Source: Cryobacterium sp. HLT2-28
Lineage (GTDB): Bacteria; Actinomycetota; Actinomycetes; Actinomycetales; Microbacteriaceae
DNA length: 64,000 bases
Assembly (NCBI RefSeq): GCF_004402495.1
Contig: NZ_SOFH01000029.1
Coordinates: 186,001 to 250,000 of the forward strand
Direction of reading: 5' to 3'
Translations under genes and position numbers: made by a program
Part shown: positions 8,962-18,355 of the stretch, one piece after another
Layout: every line of letters begins with the position of its first letter
Position numbering within the stretch: position 1 is the first letter of the stretch
The notes under the pieces: generated by a model
What the model was told of the DNA's origin: nothing
Seen by the model: only the letters and a program-made list of their open reading frames with translations
The model's database searches: none

Positions 8962-8980
8962 AATCGATGGTCCTTGGTCT

Positions 8981-9937
8981 TCAGTTCTTGGCGAGTGCCG
9001 CCTGGGCAAGGGCTTCGTAGACCGCGCCGAGGGACTGCCCCGATGCCTCGATCGATTGCGGCACGAGGCTGGTCTCCGTCAGTCCGGGAAGAACGTTGGC
9101 CTCGAGGAACCAGGGGGTGCCGTCGTCGTCGACGATGAGGTCGATTCGGGAGATGTGTCGGAGGCCGAGGAGAGTGTGCACCGCCACGGCGGTCTCGGCG
9201 ACCCGGGCGGCTATCTCAGGAGAGATCCGGGCGGGAGCGTAGAAGAGGGTGTCGCCGGCGTTGTACCTGGCCTCGAAGCTGTAGGCCCCGACGAGGGGAA
9301 CGATTTCCACGGCCGGCAGCGCGGCCGGTCCGTCGCCTGTGTCGATGACGGTGACGGCGAGTTCGGTGCCGTTGACCTTCTCTTCCACGACTGCGACGGA
9401 GGCGTAGGTGTACGCGTCGACCATCGCGCGAGGAAGCTCAGCCGACGTCTCGACAATGGTGACTCCCTGGGCTGAACCGCCCTCCGCCGGCTTGACGACC
9501 AGTGGAGTGGGCAGCGAAGAAAGGACGTGTTCGAGCACGCTCGCGGCACCGAGATCACGGAACGTCTCCTTGGACAGGGCGATCCAGTCGGGTGTCGGGA
9601 AACCGGCCCGCCGGACGAGTTCCTTAGCCGTCGGTTTGGACCACGCGAGTGCCGCAGGTCCGCCTCGCGAACCGACGTGAGGTATTCCGGTCGTCTCGAG
9701 GAGAGCGAGGAGAGCGCCGTCTTCGCCGGTCGCACCGTGCACGACCGGCCAGATCACGTCGGGGTGGCGATGGGTGATGTCGGCGAGCAGACCGGCCTGC
9801 GGGTCGAGTAACGTCACGGTGTGTCCCCGGCTCGTGAGGGCGTCCGCAACCCGCCGTCCCGAACGTAGTGAGACGTCGCGTTCGTGCGAGATCCCGCCGG
9901 CGAGGACGATGATATCAAGTGCCGCTAATTCGCTCAT
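8981..9937 (-). CDS. D-alanine-D-alanine ligase-like ATP-grasp protein
   Basis: A 318-residue ATP-grasp ligase. The N-terminal domain has VLAGGISHERDVSLRSG, the D-Ala ligase opening motif, then VVHGATGEDGALLALLE. The ATP-grasp core follows with PLVVKPAEGGSAQGVTIV, EEKVNGTELAVTV, ISRIDLIVDDDG and FLEANVLPGLTE, where the last Glu and Asn are the usual metal and phosphate ligands. This predicts joining of D-Ala to D-Ala for peptidoglycan. The origin-proximal position is not the usual murein-cluster ddl location, so a second paralogue or a related carboxylate-amine ligase is possible. It lies 39 bp after the aminotransferase gene on the same strand, probably one operon. Confidence 0.85.
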   Translation of the reverse strand: MSELAALDIIVLAGGISHERDVSLRSGRRVADALTSRGHTVTLLDPQAGLLADITHRHPDVIWPVVHGATGEDGALLALLETTGIPHVGSRGGPAALAWSKPTAKELVRRAGFPTPDWIALSKETFRDLGAASVLEHVLSSLPTPLVVKPAEGGSAQGVTIVETSAELPRAMVDAYTYASVAVVEEKVNGTELAVTVIDTGDGPAALPAVEIVPLVGAYSFEARYNAGDTLFYAPARISPEIAARVAETAVAVHTLLGLRHISRIDLIVDDDGTPWFLEANVLPGLTETSLVPQSIEASGQSLGAVYEALAQAALAKN

Positions 9938-9976
9938 GATCAGGGTTTTTCCTTGCTCTGGCCGGGGGGTCTTGGT

Positions 9977-11296
9977 CTAGGAGATGTCGGGTGGCGGCGA
10001 ACTGAACCGCGAGTTCTCCCGGAGCGGATTCAATGATCCGGTCCCCGCGAAGGTGTCGAGCAGGTCGAGTTCGTCGCGGATCACGGTGGCCAGGCGACGT
10101 ATGCCAATTCGGATATGTTCCGGTGTCGGATAGCAGAAGGATAGGCGCATATTCTGGCGACCGTCGCCGTCCGCGAAGAAGGCCGTGCCCGGCGTGTACG
10201 CGACGAGTTCCTTGACAGCCCGCGGGAGCATGGCCTTCGAGTCGAGGCGGTCGGGGAGGGTCACCCAGACGTAGAAGCCGCCGTTCGGATTGGTCCAGGT
10301 CAACTCGGGCAGGTACTCGTCCAGCGCGCTGAGCAGGGCGTTCTTCCGCTCGTGGTACACGCCCCGGAAGGTGTTGATCTGGCCCCTCCAGTCGGCGCTG
10401 GAGAGGTACTCGGAGATCACGAGCTGGCTGAAGGAACTCGGCGAGAGCACCGCGGCCTCATTGGCGAGCACGAGCTTCTCGCGGATGGCGTGGGGCGCGA
10501 GCGCCCAGCCCACGCGGAAGCCGGGGGCGAGGGTCTTGGAAAAGGTCCCCAGGTAGACGACGCCGTCCTGTTCGAGGGAACGCATCGCATCCGGGGCCGG
10601 CTGGTCGAAGTAGAGCAGGCCGTAGGGGTTGTCTTCGAGCACGAGGATGTCGTTCCGGCGGCAGATCTCCAGGATCTCGACCCGACGGGCCCAACTCAGG
10701 GTCACGCCGGCCGGATTGTGGAAGTTGGGGATCGTGTACAGGAACTTGATGCTCTTACCGGCGGCCCGGACGCTGAGGATGTGCTCCCGCAGTGCCTCCG
10801 GGATGAGGCCGTGCTCGTCCATGGGGACATGGTCGACCTCGGCCTGGTACGACTTGAAGATGACCATGGCGGTGACGTAGCTGGGACCCTCGGACAGCAC
10901 GACGTCACCGGGGTCGAGGAAGAGTTTGCTGACGAGCTCCAGGGCGTGCTGGGAGCCGGTCGTGACGACCACGTCATCGGCGTGGGCCCGGATGCCTTCC
11001 AGCGCCATCACGTCGAGGATCTGCTCACGAAGCACAGGAACTCCCTGACCAGAGCCGTATTGCAGGGCCGTCGGACCCTGTTCGCGCATGACGCGGCCCA
11101 TGGCGTTGATCACGAGGTCTGGCGGCAAGGCCGCAACGAACGGCATGCCGCCGGCGAGGGAGACCACCTCGGGGCGGGAGGCCACGGCGAAGAGGGCCCT
11201 GACCTCGGAGGCGCGCAGCCCCGCGGCTCGCTCGGCGTAGTGGTGGTACCACGGATCGAGATTGTTGCCGGTCTGGGGTGAACCCTGTCCTGTCAC
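9977..11296 (-). CDS. PLP-dependent aminotransferase, class I/II (2-aminoadipate transaminase-like)
   Basis: A 439-residue fold-type I aminotransferase resembling the stand-alone aminotransferase part of MocR proteins and LysN-like 2-aminoadipate transaminases. Features in order: SLAGGMPF substrate loop, YGSGQG, TTGSQHALELVSKLF, YTIPNFHNPAGVTLS, LEDNPYGLLYF, the Schiff-base lysine in TFSKTLAPGFRVGW, and the C-terminal NMRLSFCYP with the carboxylate-binding Arg. I prefer the GTG start because GGAAG lies five bases upstream of it; a TTG nine codons further up is also open. The substrate cannot be named from sequence. Confidence 0.85.
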   Translation of the reverse strand: MTGQGSPQTGNNLDPWYHHYAERAAGLRASEVRALFAVASRPEVVSLAGGMPFVAALPPDLVINAMGRVMREQGPTALQYGSGQGVPVLREQILDVMALEGIRAHADDVVVTTGSQHALELVSKLFLDPGDVVLSEGPSYVTAMVIFKSYQAEVDHVPMDEHGLIPEALREHILSVRAAGKSIKFLYTIPNFHNPAGVTLSWARRVEILEICRRNDILVLEDNPYGLLYFDQPAPDAMRSLEQDGVVYLGTFSKTLAPGFRVGWALAPHAIREKLVLANEAAVLSPSSFSQLVISEYLSSADWRGQINTFRGVYHERKNALLSALDEYLPELTWTNPNGGFYVWVTLPDRLDSKAMLPRAVKELVAYTPGTAFFADGDGRQNMRLSFCYPTPEHIRIGIRRLATVIRDELDLLDTFAGTGSLNPLRENSRFSSPPPDIS

Positions 11297-11415
11297 GTCA
11301 CTTCCGTTCTGGTGTGGCTTCAATCGTAGGCGGTGTCACGCGGGGGCCGGTCCTCATGGCGCCTTCCCGCGAGCGTACAGGGCCACGCGGGGCAAGCCGG
11401 CGGCCCGGGCATGAC

Positions 11416-11447
11416 AAGACCCGCCCGGCTGCTGCCGGGCGGGTCTT
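11416..11447 (-). terminator. Intrinsic terminator after trxA
   Basis: A perfect 14-bp inverted repeat (AAGACCCGCCCGGC with its complement) around a TGCT loop lies 33 bp past the trxA stop. The T-tract is short (TT only), as often in high-GC actinobacteria. It should separate the trxB-trxA unit from the downstream aminotransferase. Confidence 0.75.
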
Positions 11448-11479
11448 CAGGCGGGTCGGCCGGACGGCCGATGAGAGGC

Positions 11480-11803
11480 CTAGGCCAGGTATGCGGCCAG
11501 GTCGGCCACGAGGGCGACCTTGGGCTTGGCGCCGATGACGGTCTTGACGACCTCACCCTTCTGGAACACCTTCATCGCGGGGATGGAGGTGATCTGGTAC
11601 TTCGCGGCCAGGGCCGGGAAGTCGTCGACGTTGAGCTTGACGATGTCGATCTTGTCGGCGTTCTCACTCGCGATCTGGTCGAGGATCGGGCTGACGGCGC
11701 GACACGGGCCACACCACTCGGCCCAGAAGTCGACCAGAACGGTCTTTTCGTTGTTGATGACTTCCTGGTCGAAAGTCGCGTCGGTAACGGCGCGTGCAGA
11801 CAT
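11480..11803 (-). CDS. trxA: Thioredoxin
   Basis: A small disulfide reductase of the cytoplasm. The 107-residue protein has the canonical active site WCGPC at residues 30-34, the conserved DFWAEW strand before it, and the cis-proline segment TSIPAMKVF. Length and fold elements are those of standard bacterial thioredoxin. It starts 11 bp after the trxB stop and is very probably cotranscribed with it, forming a complete NADPH-thioredoxin reductase-thioredoxin couple. Confidence 0.97.
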   Translation of the reverse strand: MSARAVTDATFDQEVINNEKTVLVDFWAEWCGPCRAVSPILDQIASENADKIDIVKLNVDDFPALAAKYQITSIPAMKVFQKGEVVKTVIGAKPKVALVADLAAYLA

Positions 11804-11814
11804 GTATTTGCTCC

Positions 11815-12789
11815 TTAGTTGGTGACTGTTGCGAGTTCGGCCTCGCCGGCGTCAGCCAGCAGGTCCGCGGGAAGGGAGGCGAGGTAGTGCTCGGCGTCGA
11901 GCGCGGCGACGGTGCCCGACGCGGCGGCCGTCACGGCCTGGCGGTAGGTCGGGTCGATGACGTCGCCGGCGGCGAAGACGCCGGTCTGGCTGGTCTTGGA
12001 GGAGCGGCCGGCGACGGCGATGGTGCCCTCGGGGGTCAGGTCGAGCTGCGCGTGCACGAGGTGTGTGCGCGGGTCATTTCCGATGGCGACGAAGACGCCG
12101 CCGACCGGGAGACTGGTCTCCTCCCCGGACACGGTGTCACGCAGGCGCAAACCGTCGACGGCCTCGGCGCCGGTGATGCCGACGACCGCGGAGTTCCAGA
12201 CGAATTCGATCTTCGGGTTGGCGAACGCCCGCTCCTGCATGATCTTCGAGGCACGGAGCGTGTCCTTGCGGTGCACGACATAGACCTTGCTGGCGAACCG
12301 GGTCAGGAAGGTGGCTTCCTCCATGGCGGAGTCGCCGCCGCCGATCACGGCGATGGTCTTCTCCTTGAAGAAGAACCCGTCGCAGGTGGCACACCAGGAC
12401 ACCCCGCGACCGGACAGACGCTCTTCGTCGGGCAGGCCGAGCTTGCGGTACGCGGAACCGGTGGCGAAGATCACGGCCAGGGCCTCGTGGGTCACGCCGG
12501 AACCGAGGGTGACGGTCTTGGTCGGGCCGGTGAGGTCGAGTTCGGTGACGTCGTCGTAGACGACCTCGGTGCCGAAGCGTTCGGCCTGCTCCTGCATCTT
12601 GGCCATCAGCTCCGGACCCTGGATGCCGTCGGGGAACCCGGGGAAGTTCTCGACCTCGGTCGTGTTCATCAGTTCACCGCCGGCCTCGACGGAACTGGCG
12701 ATCAGCAGCGGCTTCAGGTTGGCGCGTGCGGCGTAGATGGCGGCCGTGAATCCGGCCGGTCCTGAGCCGATGATGATGATCTGGCGCAC
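11815..12789 (-). CDS. trxB: Thioredoxin-disulfide reductase
   Basis: A flavoprotein that passes electrons from NADPH to thioredoxin. The 324-residue product starts [17 protein letters not shown], the FAD-binding dinucleotide motif. It carries the redox CATC at residues 133-136, the NADPH motif [15 protein letters not shown], and the C-terminal [10 protein letters not shown] that contacts flavin. The GTG start was chosen over longer open frames because GAAGGAG lies nine bases upstream and the Rossmann motif begins immediately. It is followed by trxA. Confidence 0.96.
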   Translation of the reverse strand: MRQIIIIGSGPAGFTAAIYAARANLKPLLIASSVEAGGELMNTTEVENFPGFPDGIQGPELMAKMQEQAERFGTEVVYDDVTELDLTGPTKTVTLGSGVTHEALAVIFATGSAYRKLGLPDEERLSGRGVSWCATCDGFFFKEKTIAVIGGGDSAMEEATFLTRFASKVYVVHRKDTLRASKIMQERAFANPKIEFVWNSAVVGITGAEAVDGLRLRDTVSGEETSLPVGGVFVAIGNDPRTHLVHAQLDLTPEGTIAVAGRSSKTSQTGVFAAGDVIDPTYRQAVTAAASGTVAALDAEHYLASLPADLLADAGEAELATVTN

Positions 12790-12940
12790 GCGGGGAACTC
12801 CTTCGATTTGGGGGGCAGGACAGTGGTGACTTGCCTCGCTGCCGGGTACAACACATCCTAATCGGATGCTATTCCGCGCCCCGGCTGCGTCCACAGCGCA
12901 CACACAGCCGGGCGGGGGGACGACCGGCGCTCACGCGCGG

Positions 12941-14557
12941 TCAGCGCCGGAGACGGGCGAAGACCGGGCTGAGGAAGCCGCGCAGTTCGTCGCTGCGCAT
13001 CAACAGGAGCAGCCCGAAGTAGACGACCGCCATCGACGCGCCGATGACCAGCATCGTGGCAATGGCCTGCGCCTTGCCCGACAGGGCGAAGCCGTCCTCC
13101 TGCGTGCCGCCGAGAACGACGAGCAGTACGAGGCCGATCACGATCGGGGGCAGCGCCGCCACGAGGTACTTGACCAGGCTGCGGACGATGCGGCTGCCGT
13201 CGATCCCGCCGAGCCGCCGGCGCAGCAGCCAGGCGGCCAACCCGGCCTGGGCGATCCCGGACACCGTGACCGTGAGCGCGATGCCCGCCGCGATCCACGC
13301 GCTCGGCAGGAGGGCGCAGGCGAGCACTCCGGTGATGACGAGGACCACCTGGAACAGGGTGAAGAAGAACGGCGTGCGGGTGTCGCCGAGCGCGTAGAAC
13401 GTGCGCTGGATGACGAAGAGGACGCAGAAGGCGACCAGTCCGATCACGTAGGCGACGATCACGTTGCCGATGCCCTGCACCTGGCCGAACCGGGAGACGA
13501 AGACCGCGGCGAACGGGTAGGCGCAGACGGCGATCACGGCAGAGGCCAGCACGATGATCAGGGTCGTTCCGCGGATGGCGGATGAGGCATCCGTGCGCAC
13601 CAGGTCGAGCTTGCCGACCGCAGCGTGCTCGCTCATCCGGGTGAAGTAGGCCGTGGCGACCGAGACGGTGATCACCGAATGCGGCAGCATGAAGATCAGC
13701 CAGGCGGTGTTCAGCACGGCGACGGATGCGTCGGTGTCGCCGGCCAGCGTGACCACTCGTGTCTCGACTATGCCGGCGACGGTGGTCAGCAGCAGCATCC
13801 CGAAGGTCCAGCTCGCCATCTTGCCTGCCGCACCGAGGCCGACCCCGCGGAAGTGGAAGTCCGGACGGAAGCGCAGTCCGATCCGGTGCCAGAAGTAGAA
13901 CAGCACGACTGCCTGCAGCACCACGCCGAGAGTGGCGCTTCCTGCCAGAACGGCGATCATCACGGGGGTGAACTCGCCGGCCTGGCGCACGCCGTCCGGG
14001 TCGGCGCCGTAGAGCGCGGCGAACACGACCAGGCCGGCGATCGCGATGACGTTGTTGAGCACGGGCACCCAGGTGAACGGGCCGAACGACTTGCGGGCGT
14101 TGAGCACCTCGCCCAGCACCGTGTACAGCCCGTAGAAGAAGATCTGCGGGAGGCACCAGAACGCGAAGGCGGTGGCCAGTGCCAGCGCCCCGGGCTTCAT
14201 ATTCGGCGCGTAGAGAAGGGTCAGGACCGGGGCGAGCGCCGTGGCGACGACGGTCGTGACGCCGACGATCACGAGGGCGAGGGTGACGAGCTTGTTGATG
14301 TACGCCGTGCCGCCGTCGGCGTGCAGGCTCGCCCGCACAATCTGGGGCACCAGCACCGCCGTGAGCACTCCGCCGGCGACGATCACGTAAACGGTGTTCG
14401 GCAGCTGGTTGGCGACGGCGAACGCGTTGGTGCTCTGGCCGACCTGGCCGATCACACCGGCGAGCACGATCAGTTTGATGAAACCGAGGATGCGGGACAC
14501 GATCGTGCCCGAGGCCAGGAACGCGCTCGCGCGCCCGATGCTGCCGGTCTTAGGCAT
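12941..14557 (-). CDS. murJ: Lipid II flippase MurJ
   Basis: MurJ moves lipid-linked peptidoglycan precursor across the membrane. The 538-residue protein begins MPKTGSIGRASAFLASGTIVSRILGF, the typical MVF/MurJ start, and has about 14 hydrophobic segments. Family marks include QLPNTVYVIVAGGVL, VLNNVIAIAGL and FYALGDTRTPFF. It lacks the extra C-terminal pseudokinase domain of mycobacterial MviN. The ATG overlaps the end of the upstream DUF6049 gene by 8 bp, so translation is coupled. Confidence 0.93.
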   Translation of the reverse strand: MPKTGSIGRASAFLASGTIVSRILGFIKLIVLAGVIGQVGQSTNAFAVANQLPNTVYVIVAGGVLTAVLVPQIVRASLHADGGTAYINKLVTLALVIVGVTTVVATALAPVLTLLYAPNMKPGALALATAFAFWCLPQIFFYGLYTVLGEVLNARKSFGPFTWVPVLNNVIAIAGLVVFAALYGADPDGVRQAGEFTPVMIAVLAGSATLGVVLQAVVLFYFWHRIGLRFRPDFHFRGVGLGAAGKMASWTFGMLLLTTVAGIVETRVVTLAGDTDASVAVLNTAWLIFMLPHSVITVSVATAYFTRMSEHAAVGKLDLVRTDASSAIRGTTLIIVLASAVIAVCAYPFAAVFVSRFGQVQGIGNVIVAYVIGLVAFCVLFVIQRTFYALGDTRTPFFFTLFQVVLVITGVLACALLPSAWIAAGIALTVTVSGIAQAGLAAWLLRRRLGGIDGSRIVRSLVKYLVAALPPIVIGLVLLVVLGGTQEDGFALSGKAQAIATMLVIGASMAVVYFGLLLLMRSDELRGFLSPVFARLRR

Positions 14558-16844
14558 TCGGATCCGTTCCGGCCGTGTTCGAGGACGCCGGGGGAGCGGC
14601 GGTGGCGTTCGGGTCGGTGGACGTGTCGGGCTCGTCACGTTCCCGGCGGCGGCGCAGGATGTTGCGCCACACGCCGAAGCCGAAGAACAACACGACGGCG
14701 GCGGCGAAGATGAGCGACCCCAGGCCCTCCCAATCGGCCCGCACATTGATCGGGATGAGGGCCGGCTGGTCGATCATGGTGCCGGCCGGGGTGAACAGGG
14801 TCACCCGGAGGGTCACCGTGCCGTTCCCGACCGCCGAGGTCACGGGCACCAGCACGGTCCGGGCGGACTGTGCTTCGATCGTGGACTCGACGTCACTGCC
14901 GACCAGGAGGCGCCCGTTCGAGGGGACAACCTGCACGCGCACGGTGACGGCCTGGCCCAGCGTGTTGTCGAGCGTGACGGGGATGTCCACCTTGCTGCCG
15001 AGGACGTTGATCGGACCCTTGGTCGAGACCGAGACGGAACGCAGCAGGGCGGAGGAATCGACCAGGTTGGTGCCGACGGCATCCCGCCAGCTACCCGGCT
15101 GGGAAGCCCACGAGTTCGACAGCAGTGACAGCAGGATGAGTCGGTGTTCGGCGGTCACCGGCAGTGGGGTGGTCAGGGCCGAGGAGAACGCCGCCACGTC
15201 GGCCTCGCGCACGAGCAGTCGCTTGGCGAGTTCGGTGCGCTCGGCCGGTTCGGTGCGGCCCTCGAACGTGACGTCGGTGGTGGTGGTGGCGCGTGCGGCG
15301 GCCAGAGTGGCCGGGGCGTGCCAGCTGAGCGCCGCGAGGGCGTCGAGCGTCTGGCTGAGTCGGGCGGCGCTCGGCGGCCAGCCCCGGTCGAAGGTGGCGA
15401 GCAGGGTGCGCATCGTGCCGGGCTTCTCAGCCGAGACCACCGCGAGTTGCGAGCCCACCTCTGCCATGGCCTCACGCCACGCGTCGTCGGACGTCGATGC
15501 GGCGGCCGTGCGCAGCGCCTTCGAGAGCGGATCGTCCATGACGAGCCCGGTGCCGGCGCCGGCACCGAGGGCGACGGCGGTGTTCGGGGTGATGTCACTG
15601 TCGGACTGGCTCGCGTTGCTGCCGGACAGGATGGTCGTGCCCAGACCGCCGGCCGCGAAGATCGGCAGGTCCGCGGCGGCAACGGAACCCTCGTGCGGCC
15701 ACCCGATGTCGGTCGCGGTGTAGTTCCAGGCGAGCAGTTGTTCGGTGGTCGGGGCGGCTCCGCCGACCGGCCCGGCCGGCGCGGTGGGGGTGCCGGACGG
15801 GACCGGAGTGCTGGAGGCTGCCGGAGGCGCGGTTGCTGTCGCCGTCGGGGTCGGCGTTCCTGTCGCGGTGGGGGTGGTGAAGAGGGTGGGGTCGATCGCC
15901 TGGTCGAATGAGGTGGGCGCCAGGAGGGTCGCGGCGCCGGCCTGGGTCTGCAGGGAGAGATCCGCATCTGCATAGCTGAGCGGGAATATCTCGTTTTTCG
16001 CCTGGGTCAGCCGTTCGAGCCAGGCGGTCGCGCTGGGTGGTGCCGAACTGCCCAGGACTCGGATGGAGACGATGATCTGAGGGTCGATGGCGATGGCGAC
16101 CGGCCGATCGATCACGCCCTCGAGCTGGCGGGTGAGCACACCCGTCGGGCTGGTGAACGTTTCGAGCGCCTTCTCGGGGATCAGGCCTGTCGTCTGTTCC
16201 GGTGCGGCGATCGGCATGACCACGGCGACGTTCACCGGGGTCAGTTCCTCGTCCGAATACCAGACGAAGGTTCCCCGGCCCTGGGCCAACACGTCGCCGT
16301 TGTCGGTCAGGGTGACCGCGATCCCGCGGGCACCCCAGGCGTTCCCGGTGGTGAGGCCGACGGCGTCGGCGGGAACCGTGACGGTGATGATCTCGGTGCT
16401 GTCCGGCTGCACGGGAGCCTTCGTCGCCTCGCTCTTCATCAGGTCGCCCGGCTTCCCCGTCTTCTCCGGGCGGAGCCAGCTGTTGAGGGCGGAACGGCTG
16501 GTCAACGCGCGTTCGGCGAGATAGAGGTCGATCGTGCCGGGGGCGATCGGGTCGGCGGTCCCGTTCTTGATGGTGACCGTGAGGTAGAGGTCCTCCCCGG
16601 CGTGCAGCGGCTTCAGCGAAACCGGGGCAACGGCGACGCTCACCGAATTCGTTGGGACGGCACTGGCCGAGACGGGTGAGCGGTCGGTGGAACCGCCGGC
16701 CGGGACGGCGGAGGCGGCGAGCGGCGCGGCCCCGGCCAGCACGAGGGCGAGAACGGCGCCGAGCAGGGTCCGGACCGGGCGACGGCGACCGGCGCGCGAT
16801 TCCGGGAGCGCGGGCCGACGCGCAGGAATTGAGTCGGCCACCAT
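14550..16844 (-). CDS. DUF6049-type secreted, membrane-anchored protein
   Basis: A 764-residue protein of unknown biochemical function, conserved in actinobacteria directly upstream of murJ. An Arg-rich n-region and hydrophobic core give an N-terminal signal peptide (about residues 24-46). A large extracytoplasmic region follows. Within it, about residues 330-370 form a Thr/Pro/Ala-rich low-complexity spacer, and later Ig-like segments include VDIPVTLDNTLGQ. A single C-terminal transmembrane helix (LIFAAAVVLFFGFGVW) is followed by a basic tail. The ATG start just precedes the Arg-rich leader. The coupling to murJ suggests a cell-envelope role; that is inference. Confidence 0.75.
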   Translation of the reverse strand: MVADSIPARRPALPESRAGRRRPVRTLLGAVLALVLAGAAPLAASAVPAGGSTDRSPVSASAVPTNSVSVAVAPVSLKPLHAGEDLYLTVTIKNGTADPIAPGTIDLYLAERALTSRSALNSWLRPEKTGKPGDLMKSEATKAPVQPDSTEIITVTVPADAVGLTTGNAWGARGIAVTLTDNGDVLAQGRGTFVWYSDEELTPVNVAVVMPIAAPEQTTGLIPEKALETFTSPTGVLTRQLEGVIDRPVAIAIDPQIIVSIRVLGSSAPPSATAWLERLTQAKNEIFPLSYADADLSLQTQAGAATLLAPTSFDQAIDPTLFTTPTATGTPTPTATATAPPAASSTPVPSGTPTAPAGPVGGAAPTTEQLLAWNYTATDIGWPHEGSVAAADLPIFAAGGLGTTILSGSNASQSDSDITPNTAVALGAGAGTGLVMDDPLSKALRTAAASTSDDAWREAMAEVGSQLAVVSAEKPGTMRTLLATFDRGWPPSAARLSQTLDALAALSWHAPATLAAARATTTTDVTFEGRTEPAERTELAKRLLVREADVAAFSSALTTPLPVTAEHRLILLSLLSNSWASQPGSWRDAVGTNLVDSSALLRSVSVSTKGPINVLGSKVDIPVTLDNTLGQAVTVRVQVVPSNGRLLVGSDVESTIEAQSARTVLVPVTSAVGNGTVTLRVTLFTPAGTMIDQPALIPINVRADWEGLGSLIFAAAVVLFFGFGVWRNILRRRRERDEPDTSTDPNATAAPPASSNTAGTDPNA

Positions 16845-16924
16845 GTAGGGGATTCTACGGCGTGCAGGCTGGGATATCCGGCCCGGGGCGGGCGGCGACG
16901 CGCCCAGCAACTAACATGGGGGTC

Positions 16925-18355
16925 ATGCAGAGCGTCGCGACAGCCCTCACCCGGCTGGGCGACCTGGCTGCCACTCCCCCGGTTTCGGCCCTGGCACAGG
17001 CGTTTGCGGCGGCAGGCCATGAGCTTGCCCTGGTCGGCGGACCGGTCCGGGATGCGTTCCTCGATCGAGCGATCAACGACCTCGACTTCACCACGGATGC
17101 CACCCCGGATCAGATCCTCGAGATCGTGAAGCCGATCTCAGACGCCCAGTGGGACATCGGCCGGGCCTTTGGCACCATCGGGGCCAGGGTCGCCGGCGAG
17201 ACCGTCGAGATCACCACCTACCGGGCGGACAGCTACGACGGTCAGACCCGCAAGCCCGAGGTCGTCTTCGGCCTGAGCCTCGAGGACGATCTTCTCCGCC
17301 GCGACTTCACCGTGAACGCCCTGGCCCTCCGCCTGCCCGGCCTCACCCTCGTCGACCCGGCGAACGGAATCGACGACTTGCTCGCCGGAGTCCTGCGCAC
17401 CCCGATCTCGCCCGAGGTGTCCTTCGGCGACGACCCGCTGCGGATGATGCGGGCCGCCAGGTTCACGGCCCAGCTGGGCTTCCGCCTCGACCTCGACACC
17501 GCGGTGGCGATGGAGGCGATGGCCGACAGCATCCGCAACATCTCGGCCGAACGGGTCTGCGAGGAACTGTCCAAGCTGCTGCGCTCCGACAGCCCGCACG
17601 TCGGCCTGGAGCTGCTGGTCGAGTCCGGCCTCTTCGACCGGGTGCTGCCCGAGATCCCCGCGCTGCGGCTGGAGGTCGACGAGCACCACCATCACAAGGA
17701 CGTCTACCAGCACACGCTCACCGTGCTCGACCAGGCGATCGGCTATGAGAAGTCCCGCGGCGGTTTCGACGGGCCCGACCTGATCGTTCGGTTGGCAGCG
17801 CTCCTGCACGACATCGGAAAGCCGGCCACCCGCAAGCTCGAGCCGGGCGGCGTGGTCAGTTTCTACCATCACGACCTGGTCGGCTCGAAGCTGGCCAAGA
17901 AGCGACTGCGCGCCCTGCGCTTCGACAATGACACCATCGCCGCCGTCTCCAAGCTGATCGAACTGCACCTGCGATTCTTCGGCTACAGCGAGGGAGCCTG
18001 GACCGACTCGGCGGTGCGCCGTTACGTGCGGGATGCCGGCGACCAGCTCGAACGCCTGCACATCCTGACCCGCGCCGACGTGACCACCAGGAACCGGCGC
18101 AAGGCCGACCGCCTGGGCTTCGCCTACGACGACCTCGAGCAGAGGATCCGCGAGCTCGCCGAGCAGGAGGAGATGGCCGCGGTGCGCCCGGACCTCGACG
18201 GGGAACAGATCATGGCGGTTCTCGGCGTGCGCCCGGGTCGCGAGGTGGGCGACGCCTACCGGTACCTGCTCGAACAGCGCCTCGATGACGGGCCGCTGGG
18301 CGAGGAAGAGGCAACGCGCCGGTTGCAGGTCTGGTGGGCAGGGCGTGGCGAGTAG
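16925..18355 (+). CDS. cca: CCA tRNA nucleotidyltransferase
   Basis: Adds or repairs the 3' CCA end of tRNA. The 476-residue class II enzyme shows the nucleotidyltransferase motifs GGPVRDAFL and NDLDFTTDATP (catalytic aspartates), then RRDFTVNALA and the FGDDPLRMMRAARF nucleotide-binding helix. A C-terminal HD domain carries LAALLHDIGKPAT. The ATG was chosen because GGGGG lies just before it and the fold starts soon after; an in-frame ATG three codons upstream is an alternative. The gene diverges from the DUF6049-murJ unit, the usual actinobacterial arrangement. Confidence 0.94.
   Translation: MQSVATALTRLGDLAATPPVSALAQAFAAAGHELALVGGPVRDAFLDRAINDLDFTTDATPDQILEIVKPISDAQWDIGRAFGTIGARVAGETVEITTYRADSYDGQTRKPEVVFGLSLEDDLLRRDFTVNALALRLPGLTLVDPANGIDDLLAGVLRTPISPEVSFGDDPLRMMRAARFTAQLGFRLDLDTAVAMEAMADSIRNISAERVCEELSKLLRSDSPHVGLELLVESGLFDRVLPEIPALRLEVDEHHHHKDVYQHTLTVLDQAIGYEKSRGGFDGPDLIVRLAALLHDIGKPATRKLEPGGVVSFYHHDLVGSKLAKKRLRALRFDNDTIAAVSKLIELHLRFFGYSEGAWTDSAVRRYVRDAGDQLERLHILTRADVTTRNRRKADRLGFAYDDLEQRIRELAEQEEMAAVRPDLDGEQIMAVLGVRPGREVGDAYRYLLEQRLDDGPLGEEEATRRLQVWWAGRGE

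Larger units (their letters stand above)
6021..8980. other. Gene-poor region of about 2.9 kb between parB and ddl carrying parS sites
   Basis: No open frame here has gene-like composition, a credible RBS or a recognisable domain; the longest frames are Arg/Pro/Thr-rich and overlap on both strands. It contains the parS sites at 6275, 7577 and (degenerate) 8245; another lies just past the edge at 8946. Minor structures: a pyrimidine-rich 16-bp repeat (CACCCATCCA at 6181 and 6197), GGGATCAGGGTC twice near 6349 and 6434, and a 13-bp tandem duplication at 8470-8495. The last 100 bp before ddl are less GC-rich. It could be decayed coding DNA kept as centromere space; that is inference. Confidence 0.6.
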
